A stretch of DNA of 64,000 bases. Origin: Acanthosepion esculentum. Its lineage: Eukaryota > Mollusca > Cephalopoda > Sepiida > Sepiidae. Under the pieces are notes generated by a model, which did not search any database, was not told where the DNA came from, and saw nothing but the letters and a program-made list of their open reading frames with translations. Every line of letters starts with the position of its first letter. The first letter of the stretch is position 1. The stretch lies in the NCBI GenBank assembly GCA_964036315.1, contig OZ038517.1, positions 52,528,235 through 52,592,234 on the forward strand. Direction: 5' to 3'. A program made the position numbers and the translations under genes. Below, piece by piece: positions 31,640 to 43,259 of the stretch.

Positions 31640-32500
31640 TAGAGTGGAACTTTTTTTTTAAACAAAGGAACACGATTGGAATAGTTTTCCACAGTGAATA
31701 TAGAAGAATGTGCTCTTGATGTGAAGGTCTGAGCTGGTGAAACTAAGGAACTAGTCATTCGTTCTGACATTTACCAAAAGTAATAGTGATATATATTAAT
31801 AGTGAGAGGCTGGCAGTGGGATTTCAGGATGGAGAATAGACGCCGGTCTTTGTTAAGACAGAGAAAACGTCGTGAGAGGATGGAATAAAGAAGTTGAACA
31901 AAATATAAGAGGAGACCGCTAAAAAAATATTTAGCTATTTGTTCAAATAAGTTAATATCGAATTTTTATTCTTGTTTTACGTGATAAATAGAGTTGGGGG
32001 GGGTACCCAATGCACTTTGCTCGGCCTTTATTTTGACGTAGTCTTTGCAATTAAACAAATAAAAATACTGATGCGCGAAGGGGGAGAGAATAAAAGAATG
32101 CAAGACAAAGAATATATTTGAGTGCATAGTCGAGGGGAGAGACATGTACATGAGTGAATGAGTGAGTGAGTGAGTGTGTCTGGCACGGTCAAAAACACTC
32201 CCACCGCTACAACATCAAGGACGCTCCCTAGAGTAGATTTACGTTCACTATTAAAACTTTCAACCTAAATTGGATATACATCCAACGGAATTATCTCCTA
32301 ATAACACTAGCTGTTAATTTATTTAATTAAATCAAATTGTTTCAAGTCAGAATAATACTGTTGATACAATTTTGGTACACCCTTAAATACATACATCATA
32401 ATAAAAGAATGTCGTTCATTGAAGTTCCAATGAACTCTTTCGCTAACAAACATCATTCGATCAATGTAGCGGAATTTATACAAGGACACATGAACTGATA
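31640..32500. other. no gene recognised
   Basis: Contains a GAGTGAGTGAGT run at 32155-32176; no coding motif seen. Confidence 0.45.
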
Positions 32501-32529
32501 AATATAATATCCAAGTATGTTGATCGCCT

Positions 32530-34155
32530 CTGATAATATTATCTCTTCAGCTACTGGAATGCAGCAAGGTGATCCACTTGGCCCGCTACTATTTGCGATG
32601 GCTATTGACGGGGTAGCTAGTTCCATCGCTTCTCCTTTCAATATATGGTATCTTGACGATGCAACGTTGGGATGATCCATTGAGGCCGTAGCTGCTGACC
32701 TCCGACGAGTTATTCCAGCTTTATCTCTGCTTGGACTTGAGATTAACTCGTCCAAGTCAGAGATAATAAACTTGAATTATAGTGCAGATGATTTCGAGAG
32801 TGCTATCCGGGATATCAGACTCATCCTTGAGGATATAAAAATAACAGCTAAGGAGGAATTACACATTCTTGGTTCTCCAGTCTTTCCAGTGGCCATTCGA
32901 GAGTATTTGGATACTAAACATGTCATTCTAACAAGAATGACTAAGAGATTGTAATTAAGTGATGCACATCCAGCCCTCTTCCTCTTGGAGAACAGTTTTT
33001 CGCTACCGAGTTTCCTCTACCCTCTCCGAAGTGCCCCTTGCTACCTCGAACAGGATTTCTTAAATGAGATAGATATCACAATTAAGAGATGCGCGGAGCT
33101 AATTTGCAACGTTAATTTCGACAACACAGGCTGGAGGCAGGCAAAGCTCCCTTTGAGTTTCGGAGGCCTGGGCCTTCGATCAGCGATAGATTTGGCTCTT
33201 TTAGCATATCTTTCTTCACCTTCGTCCAGTCGCGAATTAATTGATGAGATACTCAGTGGATCGTCTCAGTGCTTCTCGGGTAGTTCTTTCGAACAAGCTT
33301 GCAGCGTCTGGACCCAAGAATTACTTTCTATCCCACTAGACACATCAAAACAAAAAAGCTGGGATAAAATAAAATGCGAGGCCAATTTTACTAATTTGAG
33401 GCTCTCTCTGGATCAGCATCGCCTCGCCTGTCTACTATCTGATTCACAACCGAGTTATGGCGCCTACCGGTACCCTTTTAGATGATGAATGAACTCGTGT
33501 CGGAGTCGCGATCCGTCTTGGACGCAAATTATGTGAGCGTCACAGATGCAGATGTGGAGCCTCCATCGATGAGTTTGGTTTGCATCCTCTCTCCTGTCGT
33601 CGTAGTGCCGGCCGCTTTCCACAGCATGCAGCAATAAACGACATCATCAGAAGAGGTTTGGGTGCAGCTGGGTTCCCTTCCCAAATCGAACCCTCTAGGC
33701 CTCGACTGTAGTGATGGAAAGCGGCCAGATGGCATTTCCATTTTCCCTTTTAAAATGGGTAAGTCGTTGATTTGGGATGCGACGTGTGCTGATACATTTT
33801 CGACCTGTAATTTGATCAGGTTCGCGGTTGAGCCGGGGTCCGTCGTTCGGGACGCAGTGATGAAAAAAATAACTAAATATTCTTCTCTTGCTGATAGATT
33901 TTTTTTTTACTCCTGTGGCAGTGGAGACTTCTGGGGTTATTGTCCCTCGTTCGATGGCGTTCCTTCGGAGGATTGGCGCGATTGCGTCTCGATTAAGGGA
34001 TGAGCCTCGTGAAACGGAGTGGCTCTTGCAGCGTGTCTCACTGGCGATGGTAATGCTTTCTCTATCATTGTGGCTGGCAGAGGATAGCAAAAAAAATGTT
34101 TATACTTGCTTTGCTCAAACTTTGTTTTTCAATAAATTTAAATATTATCTATAAA
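32530..34155 (+). pseudogene. R2-like LINE: reverse transcriptase and restriction-like endonuclease
   Basis: Reads QQGDPLGPLLFAMAIDGVA (motif B), then NIWYLDDATLG (motif C, YLDD), GLEINSSKSEIIN, WRQAKLPLSFGGLGLRSA, and DDE*TRVGVAIRLGRKLC. Next come a CxCG...HPLSC zinc motif (RCRCGASIDEFGLHPLSC), RRSAGRFPQHAAINDIIRR, and the nuclease core GKRPDGISIFPFKMGKSLIW with WDATC and KITKYSSLADRFFF. The CCHC, PD, D, KY order is that of the restriction-like endonuclease of R2/NeSL/Hero-type elements. The 5' half is missing. Stops at 32673, 32952, 33483, 33490 and 33709 and a frameshift near 33895 mean it is dead. Confidence 0.78.
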
Positions 34156-34215
34156 TATAAAACCTAAAAAGGTCAAGTTGAGTCCAATCAAAGATATGTA
34201 CAGGAAACAAAGAAG

Positions 34216-34218
<3 letters not shown>

Positions 34219-34287
<69 letters not shown>
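34219..34287. repeat. (TA)n microsatellite
   Basis: Joined directly to the hairpin-family repeat at 34290. Confidence 0.97.
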
Positions 34288-34289
<2 letters not shown>

Positions 34290-34640
34290 GTATATTTAGG
34301 CGGCAATCCTTCTTTTATGCAAGTTTCATTAAAAACGACAGACAAGGTACTACGGTTAAGTTTTTTATTTAATTTTTCTTGTGTACGAACAAGAGCTTTC
34401 TTTGCTGGACAAAGGGTGTATAATAACTGTCCAAATGTTTTATTTTTCCGAGCGCTTTCGGCTATATCTTTAGCCATTATCAAGGATGATTTGATTTTTA
34501 GCTTAATTGAGTGTGTGCATTATGTGTATGTCTTAGTGTGTAGTAGTGGTGTTTTAATTCCCAAATACGGTTAGCACGTTGTGGCTTTGTTCGTAGTTAA
34601 TATTGTTAAGGGTAGGCTTTTTCTTTTTTATTATTAAAGC
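34290..34640 (-). mobile_element. retroelement 3' part of the hairpin/(TA)n family
   Basis: Minus strand carries GATAATGGCTAAAGATATAG, CCGAAAGCGC (a Penelope-like 3' UTR style), then 'TTCATTAAAAACGACAGACA' in reverse and 'AATCCTTCTTTTATGC', ending at (TA)n. The same terminal ~100 bp make the palindromes at 35900 and 48128. Confidence 0.55.
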
Positions 34641-34753
34641 CTCCATTATTTTTAACCTTTTTTTACAGGTGGAAGCAATTAATATATTTGTGTTTTCTAC
34701 TAGGATATTTCTAATGGAGTCTGGTAAATTTTTGTGTGTGTTTTAATGAAACT

Positions 34754-34756
<3 letters not shown>

Positions 34757-34790
<34 letters not shown>
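34757..34790. repeat. (TA)n microsatellite
   Basis: Short TA run preceded by ATGAAACTTGCATA, a sequence like the edges at 34315 and 36045. Confidence 0.95.
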
Positions 34791-34792
<2 letters not shown>

Positions 34793-34999
34793 CAAGTATA
34801 TGTATTAAACAACAAAATTTACAATCAACATTTGCGTGTGAACGTAAAGAGTTTGTATTTTGTTCGTACATACGTGTATGCGCGCGTGTGTGCTTGGTGG
34901 CGTTTTTCCACAAGTCGGCAAAACGGAGATCTCTGCGCGAGATCACATCTTTAAATGTGACCGCTGAAATGCAAAGTAAAAAGAGAACGAGGCAAGAAA

Positions 35000-35880
35000 T
35001 CGCCCAGTTTTTATAGTGTAGTGAGACCGTGCCCTAGTGAACAATTAGGAAATTAAGGAGGAGTTAACTCCGACAGACTCATGAATTCATTTCATATCAA
35101 AACAGAGTAGATTTAAACAGGAGGGTTTATTGGAAGTCTCGTGAATTCATTAATAAAAAACACAAAATATCTAGTCGGTAGTTCTGATTGATAGTAACAT
35201 GAAATGATAATATGAAAATTTATTACATTTAAAATAGGGTTATTATTAAATATGTAAAGAATTCCTTAATATAAAAACCCTATAAGGTTTAAAGTTTAGT
35301 GCGTCTTGAAGAACTCCAGAATAAATTAATATAAAAACCCATTAGATCGAAAGAGCGGTGCTTCTTGAAGGTCGACTGAATTGATGTCATTAGAATAGGA
35401 CGACATTGAAATAGAAATCAGAAAAAGAGATAAACATAGTAAATCTAAAAACTCACAGAAAGGAGATGACACAATTCGACCGGAAATTCTTTCCTAATCA
35501 ATTAGTGAAAAGCAATTGGTTATAAGGAAAGGGAAGAACTAGCAAATTAGGCAAAAGATTATAAGAACATCGAAAGAATAGCCATCTTTTTAACGCTCTT
35601 CATCTTGTTTAACAAGGTCAGTTTATACTATTACAGGGACCATGCTGTTTTTAATGGAATAATCCAGGTTAATTATCTCCATGTCCCGGTGACAATTAGG
35701 ATGATAGGTATAGTTTTTAAAATCCACCTACAAGAGAAAGGAACTAAATGTAGATTTGTGTATGATGAAAAAAACTTACGCTTGCACACACATACTTGTA
35801 CGCGCGTATATATTTTTATCAGGCGTTATAAAAACAGTGCTGAATGTTGTATAGCAGAGCTATATACACATATATATTCG
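35000..35880. other. no gene; LTR-end-like piece near 35045-35078
   Basis: 'AAATTAAGGAGGAGTTAACT' and CCGACA resemble the end of the LTRs at 40884 and 51360. The rest holds AT-rich short repeats ('AATATAAAAACCC' twice, 35269 and 35329). Confidence 0.4.
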
Positions 35881-35899
35881 TATATTTAGGCATCAATCC

Positions 35900-36048
35900 T
35901 TCTTTCATACACATTTCATTGAATACGACAGACAAGGTGCTTTTATTTAGTTTTTTATACAATTTCTCATTATTATTATTATGAGATCGCATGAGAAATT
36001 GTATAAAAAACTAAATAAAAGCACCTTCTCTGTCGTATTCAATGAAAT

Positions 36049-36052
<4 letters not shown>
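35900..36052. repeat. ~140-bp palindrome next to (TA)n
   Basis: 'CATTTCATTGAATACGACAG', AGGTGCTTTTATTTAG and TTTTTTATACAATTTCTCAT are repeated in reverse complement after a spacer of about 20 nt (TATTATTATTATGAGATCGC). Confidence 0.92.

Positions 36053-36106
<54 letters not shown>
36053..36106. repeat. (TA)n microsatellite
   Basis: Directly continues the right arm of the palindrome at 35900. Confidence 0.97.
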
Positions 36107-36109
<3 letters not shown>

Positions 36110-36514
36110 ACAAATATAGTTTTAAGGTGTGCCGTATTTATGAATAAAAATGTGTGGGGTATTCACTCACACTATTGGAGTCATAAGTTTGGATTTGTGT
36201 TCACGAGGAAAAACCGTACAAACAAACATACACAATAACAATAAAAAACATGGTAAATTGTATGGTAATTTCATATAATTTTATTTATGTATTTGTATAC
36301 ATTAATGTGTGTGTTTTATATTACACTTGTGATAATGTTCATGCTATAAAAAGGAGTAAGTCACTCCGTAATATCACAAGTCATATCACGGAGGGAAGTT
36401 ACACCGATGTTGTCATCCCGACAGTCCGAGATTTACCTTGACACCCCCTCCCCACTGAGTTAGGTTGTGACACGAGGTCGGCTTTTAACGGGGGGTTACG
36501 AGTGTTTCCACTCG

Positions 36515-36612
36515 GACCGCTGGTCTACGCTGGTCTTAGCTTGTCTAAGTTGGTCTTACCTGGTCGTAGCAAGCTAGTCAGAGCTTGTCTAAGCTAGTCA
36601 TAGCCAGTCATA
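36515..36612. repeat. degenerate ~10-bp tandem repeat
   Basis: Successive CGCTGGTCTA, CGCTGGTCTT, AGCTTGTCTA, AGTTGGTCTT, ACCTGGTCGT, then AGCTAGTCAT and AGCCAGTCAT. Confidence 0.7.
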
Positions 36613-37054
36613 CCATTGCTACGTAACAGATGTCACGCAACGGTGTGTGTGGGGGGGGAGGGGACGCAAGAGAGGCGAGAAAACCTCCGGCACGGAACAA
36701 ATACTACAGCTGCAGCATTTTACTCCGACGCGGGAAAAAAAACACTTCTCCTCCTCTGCCGGAAGAAGAATCCGGAAAGACAGACCCTGTCATCCCGATA
36801 GTCCTTGGTCGAAGAGATTGAATCTCACGTCTTGGCCGGATGTCTGTACATCCCGCAGGAACAGTCCCTGTTGCATGCTGGGAGTAATTTTATTATTTTT
36901 ATTTTTTATTTATTTCATTTATTTTAAGCGAGGTTTAAATTTTATTTTATTTATAATTTTCGTTATAATTATTATTTTATATTTTAAATTTATTTATAAT
37001 AATAACAATGTTCCTACAAGTGCTCAATATCAGGGATAGAGCGTGTGTAAATAT

Positions 37055-37091
37055 AAAAGTGGACATTGAAGTCAAGTGTCCACTTTTATGT

Positions 37092-37092
<1 letters not shown>
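37055..37092. repeat. short hairpin beside (TA)n
   Basis: AAAAGTGGACA and TGTCCACTTTT are exact inverted repeats around TTGAAGTCAAG. Confidence 0.85.

Positions 37093-37095
<3 letters not shown>

Positions 37096-37167
<72 letters not shown>
37096..37167. repeat. (TA)n(TG)n microsatellite
   Basis: TA run followed by TGTGTG. Confidence 0.97.
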
Positions 37168-37170
<3 letters not shown>

Positions 37171-37274
37171 CATGCATGTGTGCTTAATTTGGACAAGCAC
37201 TGTTTATCAATTTTTTTATTTAATTTTTTTCAAATTTCCGAATTAGGTGTTTTATGTTATTGCCAAATTTTTCA

Positions 37275-37632
37275 AAGATCATCATCACCGTCATCACCAT
37301 CATCATCGTCATCATCATCATTATCATCGTCATCATCGTCATCACCATCGTCGTCGTCGTCGTCATCATCGTCATCACCATCGTCGTCGTCGTCATCATC
37401 ATCATCATCATCATCGTCATCATCATCATTATCATCGTCATCATCATCATTATCATCGTCATCATCATGATCATCATCATCGTCATCATCATCATCATTA
37501 TCATCGTCGTCATCATGATCATCATCATCGTCATCATCATCATCATTATCATCGTCGTCATCATCGTCATCACCATCATTATCATCGTCATCATCGTCAT
37601 CACCATCATCGTCATCATCATCATCATCATCC
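37275..37632 (-). repeat. (GAT/GAC)n array forming the tail of a LINE
   Basis: 358 bp of ATC/GTC triplets (plus strand). The LINE coding frame on the minus strand runs into it without a stop and turns into poly-Asp. RTE-type LINEs often end in short tandem repeats, so this is best read as an expanded 3' tail. Confidence 0.85.
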
Positions 37633-38230
37633 ACTTGACTTTTGTAATCGTAGGGCGGATCCGAATGCAGAAGCCACACTAGCTCTTTTCCCCGACGGTC
37701 TATTAATGCGGCCATCAGAAATTCTGGCACAGACATACCTGTCTATTGACTGACATTGTCTAACCAGTTTTTGCGTTGGCGTCCCCTCCTACGTCGACCT
37801 TCAACGGTGCCTTGCATGATACTCTTGCACAGGCTGTCGTGCCTTGTAACGTATCCAAACCACGCCATTTTTCTCCGTTCGACAGTGACGAGAAGAGGGG
37901 TCTGGTGTCCAACAAAAATTTCAACCAGCACAAACTCATTGGTTTTGTGTTCCCAATAGAAAATGCCAATGTGTTTTCTCATGCATTTGTCCACAAAGGC
38001 TTGGGTCCTTCTCTCTGTTTCTGTCAACAGTGGCCACGTTTCACATCCATATAGGAGAATGGAGACTGCCAACAATTTGTACAGTCTGTACTTTGTTTGT
38101 AATCTGACTCCTCCATATTCCTGTCAATTTGACCATCGCTGCCATGGCTGCGGCAATTCGTGTGCGGGATTTCGAGTTGCAGGTACCATCTTTAGACAAG
38201 ATTGCTCCCAAGTATTTAAAATCCATTGAT
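37633..38230 (-). pseudogene. RTE-like LINE, reverse transcriptase C-terminus
   Basis: Reads MDFKYLGAILSKDGTCNSKS, then VSILLYGCETWPLLTETERR, HKTNEFVLVEIF, RRKMAWFGYVTRHDSL, VEGRRRRGRQRKNWLDNV and ELVWLLHSDPPYDYKSQ. This is the well-known thumb/C-terminal part of an RTE-type family. Two frameshifts (about 38070 and 37745) separate the pieces. The 3' end passes directly into the triplet array. Confidence 0.85.
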
Positions 38231-38239
38231 TCGCTTATA

Positions 38240-38880
38240 ATTCATATTCATTTTATTTTATATTAAGGTGACGTCATATAAACGGTCAAACTGAAATTTT
38301 TATCTGTTTCTTTTTAAAAACACTTCAGTATACGTTTCGATATCAATGCGTTAAAAAGAAACAAAGCATAAATAATTTCAGTTTGTCGGCCATTCGACGT
38401 ATGTTGTAGCGAACCATCCACATTCCCTTCGTATTCCATTTGGTGAGACCTAAGTTCCACTCGAGCAGCTTGTTATAGACAAGTGTATGGTTGCAAGACA
38501 GAAATACTACAACAGCAGAAATAGATTTACGTGATTTATTTAAATAGGAACGTGTAGTTTTGGGACAGTTACCTTGTGGTATAGTTCATAAGCCGGCTGC
38601 CGATCCGGGTTGATCTCTCATAGTAGTTCCCACTGGTTGGCGTGGCGTTCCTCCTGTTGACTGCTGCTGACTGCCCAGACTGACCGTGACAGATCTCTTC
38701 CCCGGCCTCCCGTTGACTGCTTTGTACTTCCCCATGTGACCCTTTTTATGGCGTTTTTTATGGCTTAACGGGCTCGAAAAACGACGCGAGTATAATTAGG
38801 AGGGAAGCATTTTTATTGGTCGAAAAATAGAAGCACCTTGAAATATTATTTTATTTTTCGACCGGAACTCGTGCGTCGGG
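38240..38880. other. no gene recognised
   Basis: Holds a short inverted pair (TTTCTTTTTAAA near 38310 and TTAAAAAGAAAC near 38352), possibly a small MITE. The rest, to 38880, is unidentified. Confidence 0.35.
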
Positions 38881-38884
38881 CCTA

Positions 38885-39215
38885 TGCGTAAACGACGATA
38901 ATGGTTCATTTTGTGACGGGGCCTTGTCCCGTTCACATCCGACTCTCGCTCTTGAGTATGTTAGTTTATTTGCCTGCAAATCAGCCGAGATATGTCTTAT
39001 TTTATTTCATAACAAGCTTGTCTCCACGAATCGCTGCTTTGTGTAACCGACTCCTTCCCCGATCATTATTAACCCGTTCAAGTCTAGGGCTAACCGTTAT
39101 CTTCCCATATATCCCCATAAACTGTGCCACTTACTCTGTAACACTCTACCTCGAGTGGCTCTTGAACCTCTGTGGGGAGCTATCGTCTACATCCTGATGG
39201 CATTAATAAAAATTT
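38885..39215 (+). pseudogene. LINE C-terminus
   Basis: SPRIAALCNRLLPRS, then (shifted) DHY.PVQV-like and NRYLPIYPHKLCHL; same subfamily as the copy split at 40800-41620. Confidence 0.7.
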
Positions 39216-40620
39216 CTGGTATAATTTATGCAAGAGCGTAGGTTATACTTGAGTATTTTTTATAATTTTCATAACAAAAGTTTCTTTATCCAAGGGGAAT
39301 AACTCTTGGTGGTTTCTTTAAAAGATTATTTTATAGCAACTAAAATAAACAAAAAAAAACGTTTAAAATTAGAATTTAAAAAAAAATTAGATTGATTTAA
39401 AGTTAAATTGTCTCTTTGAATTGATAATGCATCAATTTGTTTCTTTCAGAAATGTATAAAATGTCACTATAAAAATATGGAGGCCAATAATTCGTTGAAA
39501 AAAAGCATGAAAAAATGACTTGATAAAAAAAAAAACAAAGTTTTATCGTCAGAATATTTATGTCATTATAAAGAGGAAAGACCAAATGATTTTTTTTAAA
39601 TTATTTTATTAATTTTTTAATCTTTTCTAGCCCGTTCAGAATTTTGGTTAAAAATCGTGTTTTATTCTTGTCAGCGGATGGCCCAGAGATTTGTAAAGTT
39701 TTTTGGCGTTAAAAATATACCGTTTTGAAATTCTTGCAAAAAACAAATAATTGTCGGATTTTAGTGAAACTTTCAGGACTTATTCACAAATGAATGAAAT
39801 TATTTTAGAATATTTTTTAAGAAAATCTTGGTAGAAATTTTTTTTTTTACTTCTGTTACCCACCCCTTACTTAATTTAATGAAATTTCCAGAAATTAAAT
39901 TTTGCAACTTTTCATATTTCAGTCACTTATGTACACGCTTAGGTGATCATGTAAAGATTTGCGACTTAAACATTTTTTTTTTTCGAGTAAATTTTAGTCA
40001 TGAAAATATTGGTGGTTATTACAAAAAGAATAACATTTTTTTCAGATTTTTTAAAATAAAAAAAAAATATTCATTATAAAAGTAAATAATTAAATGAATA
40101 TATACTGAAATTTTCATTTAAATTGGATAATTTGCTGATTTTTGGTGATTTACAAATTATCTTCCTTCACAATTTTCCTTCGATGCTTTGTGGCCCCAGG
40201 TTGGGAAACTTTGAAATTGTCATGTAGACACAAATTTTAAAATGTACAGTTTTTATTACTATACGCCAAAAGGAAGACTTTTTTAAAAATTTGTTTGATT
40301 TAATTTTATTTTTTAACGTTTATTTATTTTTAAAATGTGCAAATTTTGATCAACGAAACTCAACAATTTTTCAGCTGGATCACTATAATTTATTAGAGTT
40401 GCCTCCCTTACATCGCAGTTTTACGAAACCCCGATACTATAACAAAACGTCGAAGAAACAAAACTAAAAAATATGTCAACCATTGTGTTTAAGCAAAAAT
40501 GCTTTGAGAAAATCGTCAGTATTTCCATGAACGCTTGCCAGCATTAATTTATAAAAATATGTTTATAGGATTTATAGTTTCAGTGATAATTTATTAAATA
40601 ATTTTCACCCAATACAAGGT
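39216..40620. repeat. AT-rich; 39690-39960 related to the left side of the 2453-bp element
   Basis: AATAATTGTCGGATTTTAGT, GAAACTTTCAG and 'TTATTCACAAATGAATGAAA' parallel 25835-25895 and continue with weaker similarity. No ORF of note. Confidence 0.55.
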
Positions 40621-40629
40621 TAAAAAACT

Positions 40630-40789
<160 letters not shown>

Positions 40790-40799
40790 ATTGTGTGGT

Positions 40800-41620
40800 G
40801 TTATATAAGCGTAAGAAAGGGCCAGAACTCAAGTTTATGGGGCTATGTACGAAAGATAACGGTTAACCTTAGACTTTAAGAAGTGTCGGAGTTAGCTCCT
40901 CCTCATTTCCTTAATCCTTCAACAGGGGTCTCTCTCCCACGAGTATAAATACTGTCTGACACTTCTCTCTCTCTCTCTTTTCCGACATAGGCCTCGGGCG
41001 GCCATTTCGCGTGGAGATGAGGTAAAATCTCTTTTTCGACTCAGGCCTTGGGCCGCAACCTCGCGCGGAGGCGAGGTAAAACTTTCTCTTTTTCACTGAG
41101 GCCAATATGTGACATCTCACAGATACAGCGTTTCCCATATTCTGAGAACACGCTAAGAACAATACACATACGTACGGACACTCAACACAAAACACACACA
41201 TAACTTCTCCATACAAACACTCTGTAACTTTTCATGTCTTCGTGTATTAATATATTTGTTTACCCATAATATATATTTGTTTACACATGTATATCGGTCT
41301 TGTTTGTTTTCTTTATCTTCTTTGGACTTAATATAATGTCCGACATTCTCATGTAGCTGGACCTGCCAACAGGAAATTATATCCCAGAGATATCTCTTCA
41401 CATCTTCACCCACACGGTCCGCTACAGTCAAGATTGTAGCGATCGAGAAAACACCCTACCGGGAATCTGTTCCTCAAAGCAGCAGTTCTTCGGAAGAAGC
41501 TGTCCGAATAGAACTTTCTCCTTGAAAATGGAATACGAAGGAAATGGAGATGATCCAACCTTGGGTACGTGGCATGGTAGGTCCCAGTTGCAAAGGTCAG
41601 GGTTGGTAGAACCAACAAAT
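40800..41620 (-). pseudogene. LINE C-terminus split by an LTR
   Basis: On the minus strand 41618-41427 reads FLRIPFSRRKFYSDSFFRRT, AALRNRF and DRYNLD. After the LTR (40884-41426) the frame resumes with FLKSKVNRYLSYIAP-like codons. Confidence 0.75.
40884..41426 (-). mobile_element. LTR (543 bp), partner of 51360-51895
   Basis: On the minus strand it starts TGTAGCGGACC and ends CTAACTCCGACA. It shares AACAAACAAGACCGATAT, GGGAAACGCTG, TTTATACTC and GGGAGAGAGACCCCTG with 51360-51895 in the same order. TATTTATACTC near the end may be its TATA region. No clean target duplication is left at the junctions. Confidence 0.75.
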
Positions 41621-41629
41621 ATTGCTGGT

Positions 41630-42540
41630 GTAAATAATGTTAGAGTAGCGAGAGACCTGCGATGTTTCTTCCGTAGGAAAATGGTTGTGAGATGAAGAAT
41701 GCGTCATCACCGACAAGCCCGCGTAGACGCTTTTGACCTCTATACGATATAAACTTCATATTTTACGGCTAATAAGAAGCATAGGTAAGTAAGAGATGCC
41801 TAAAAATAAATCTTAAACTCAATAGATATGGAAATGTTTTTTATATCTACTGAATTTAGTAAAAATTTCACGGTAAACGTATGTTTTTTAGATATATAGT
41901 TTGTAGATAATCTATTGTAGGTTTTATGGTTTCATTGTCTAGCGGTATACCAACACCTCCATGGGTTATTTTATGACGAAATCTAAATATTTTTCTACGT
42001 AATTTTATAATTTCAGGATAAACGTTTTTTTTTTTTTTTTTAGATAAATAGTTTGTAAATGGCAATAGAGCAACAAGAGGCTTGCAACATTTCATCTGTG
42101 GGAAAGAGATTGTAGGGTGAAAAATAATTCATCACCCACCCACAAGGTCGTGTATACAGTTTTGAACTCTATCAAAACAGGTAAGTGAAGACTAGGCAAC
42201 TCCGGCAAAGATATGACAGCAATACTCTATTTTTTGGTCTGATCTAGCTTTTGCAAAGATAGACGATATTAAGTGGAATCAGGTACTTGCTGGAGCGGTA
42301 CCATGAACTGGCCCTTTTTCCAGCATTTTTAACGATAGATCGGATATATGTGTTCCATTTGAGGTCTGGGCAAAGAGCCTCATTGAGAGAGCACACATTC
42401 ATCTTGATAGGTGAAAGTATAGGGCCTGTTAGGTGATGGTGGAACGTTACTAGTTTTTTTTACTAATAGATTTTACAAGCACGCTTCCTACCCCTTGAGC
42501 CACCAGGTTTAGATCAGAGGAAAAATCAGCTGCTACATTC
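41630..42540. other. no intact gene; weak LINE-like repeats
   Basis: 'GATATATAGTTTGTAGATAA' (41891) and GATAAATAGTTTGTAAATGG (42043) mark a diverged direct repeat. Reverse frames suggest LINE remains, but nothing firm. Confidence 0.35.
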
Positions 42541-42840
42541 TGGTCATCCAGATTTTTGGTGGGAACCTGTAAACTGTTGCATTCTCTCTCACTCATTCTC
42601 TTTCTCTTTCTCCCTTCTCTCTTTTCCCCTCTCGTTATCTCTCTCTCACGTTGTCTATTTCGTTATCTCTCTTTCACTCTTTATCTCTTGCTCTTCAAGT
42701 CTCTTTATTTTACAAGCCAGTCCTTCTCCCATTTAGACACCAGGGGGAGGAGAGATCAGCTGGCCATCCAGATTTTTGGAGGTGCACTTGTAAACATTCC
42801 GTCTCACTCATCCATTCTCTCTCTTCCTCTCTTCCACACC

Positions 42841-42843
42841 CTT

Positions 42844-42876
<33 letters not shown>

Positions 42877-42896
42877 TTCTCTTTCTCTCTCTCGTA
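42841..42896. repeat. (CT)n microsatellite
   Basis: Imperfect CT/TTTCT run. Confidence 0.95.
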
Positions 42897-42984
42897 CGAG
42901 GCAAAAAATGGACGCACCCATAAAAAGTCGATTTTTGTATTTTTACGAAGACAAGTGAGTAATAGAATTCGTTTAGCAATACAG

Positions 42985-43240
42985 GGTATTAATGAAGGTC
43001 TACACATGTACATTATACAAGTCAAAAAATGAGTTAGTATTTTGTCGGGTAACCTTTTGCTTTGATAACGGGCTTCGTGACATGCTAGAGACCAAATTCT
43101 TAAGTCAACGTCTTTTGCCAGATTTTTCCAGCATCCCTTTAATTCGCGAAAAAGATCTTCTGTTTTGACTTCCCTATTACGGGCAAGCTTCTCCATTATC
43201 GCCCAAAGGTTTTCAATTGGGTTACGGTCAGGACTCACTT
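42985..43240 (-). pseudogene. Tc1-type transposase C-terminus
   Basis: Minus strand reads SPDRNPIENLWAIMEKLARN (the third catalytic region of Tc1 transposases; SPDLNPIENLW is the norm), then 'LVSACHEARYQ'-like and LPDKILTH. ORF continuation past 42985 is chance. Likely inverted-repeat side near 43005 (CATGTACATTATACAAGTC). 5' part absent. Confidence 0.85.
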
Positions 43241-43259
43241 ACTAAATAATCTCTAGTCT

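Noticed and set aside
34145..34483. 112-codon minus-strand ORF as a gene
   Set aside because: It is made of (TA)n plus a retroelement 3' UTR; no conserved domain, and fragments recur at palindromes.
37254..37682. Poly-His, poly-Ile, poly-Ser, poly-Asp and poly-Met ORFs
   Set aside because: Frame readings of a triplet microsatellite, not genes.
41153..41431. 92-codon ORF as an LTR-element protein
   Set aside because: It lies inside the LTR and is not conserved in frame in the partner at 51360.
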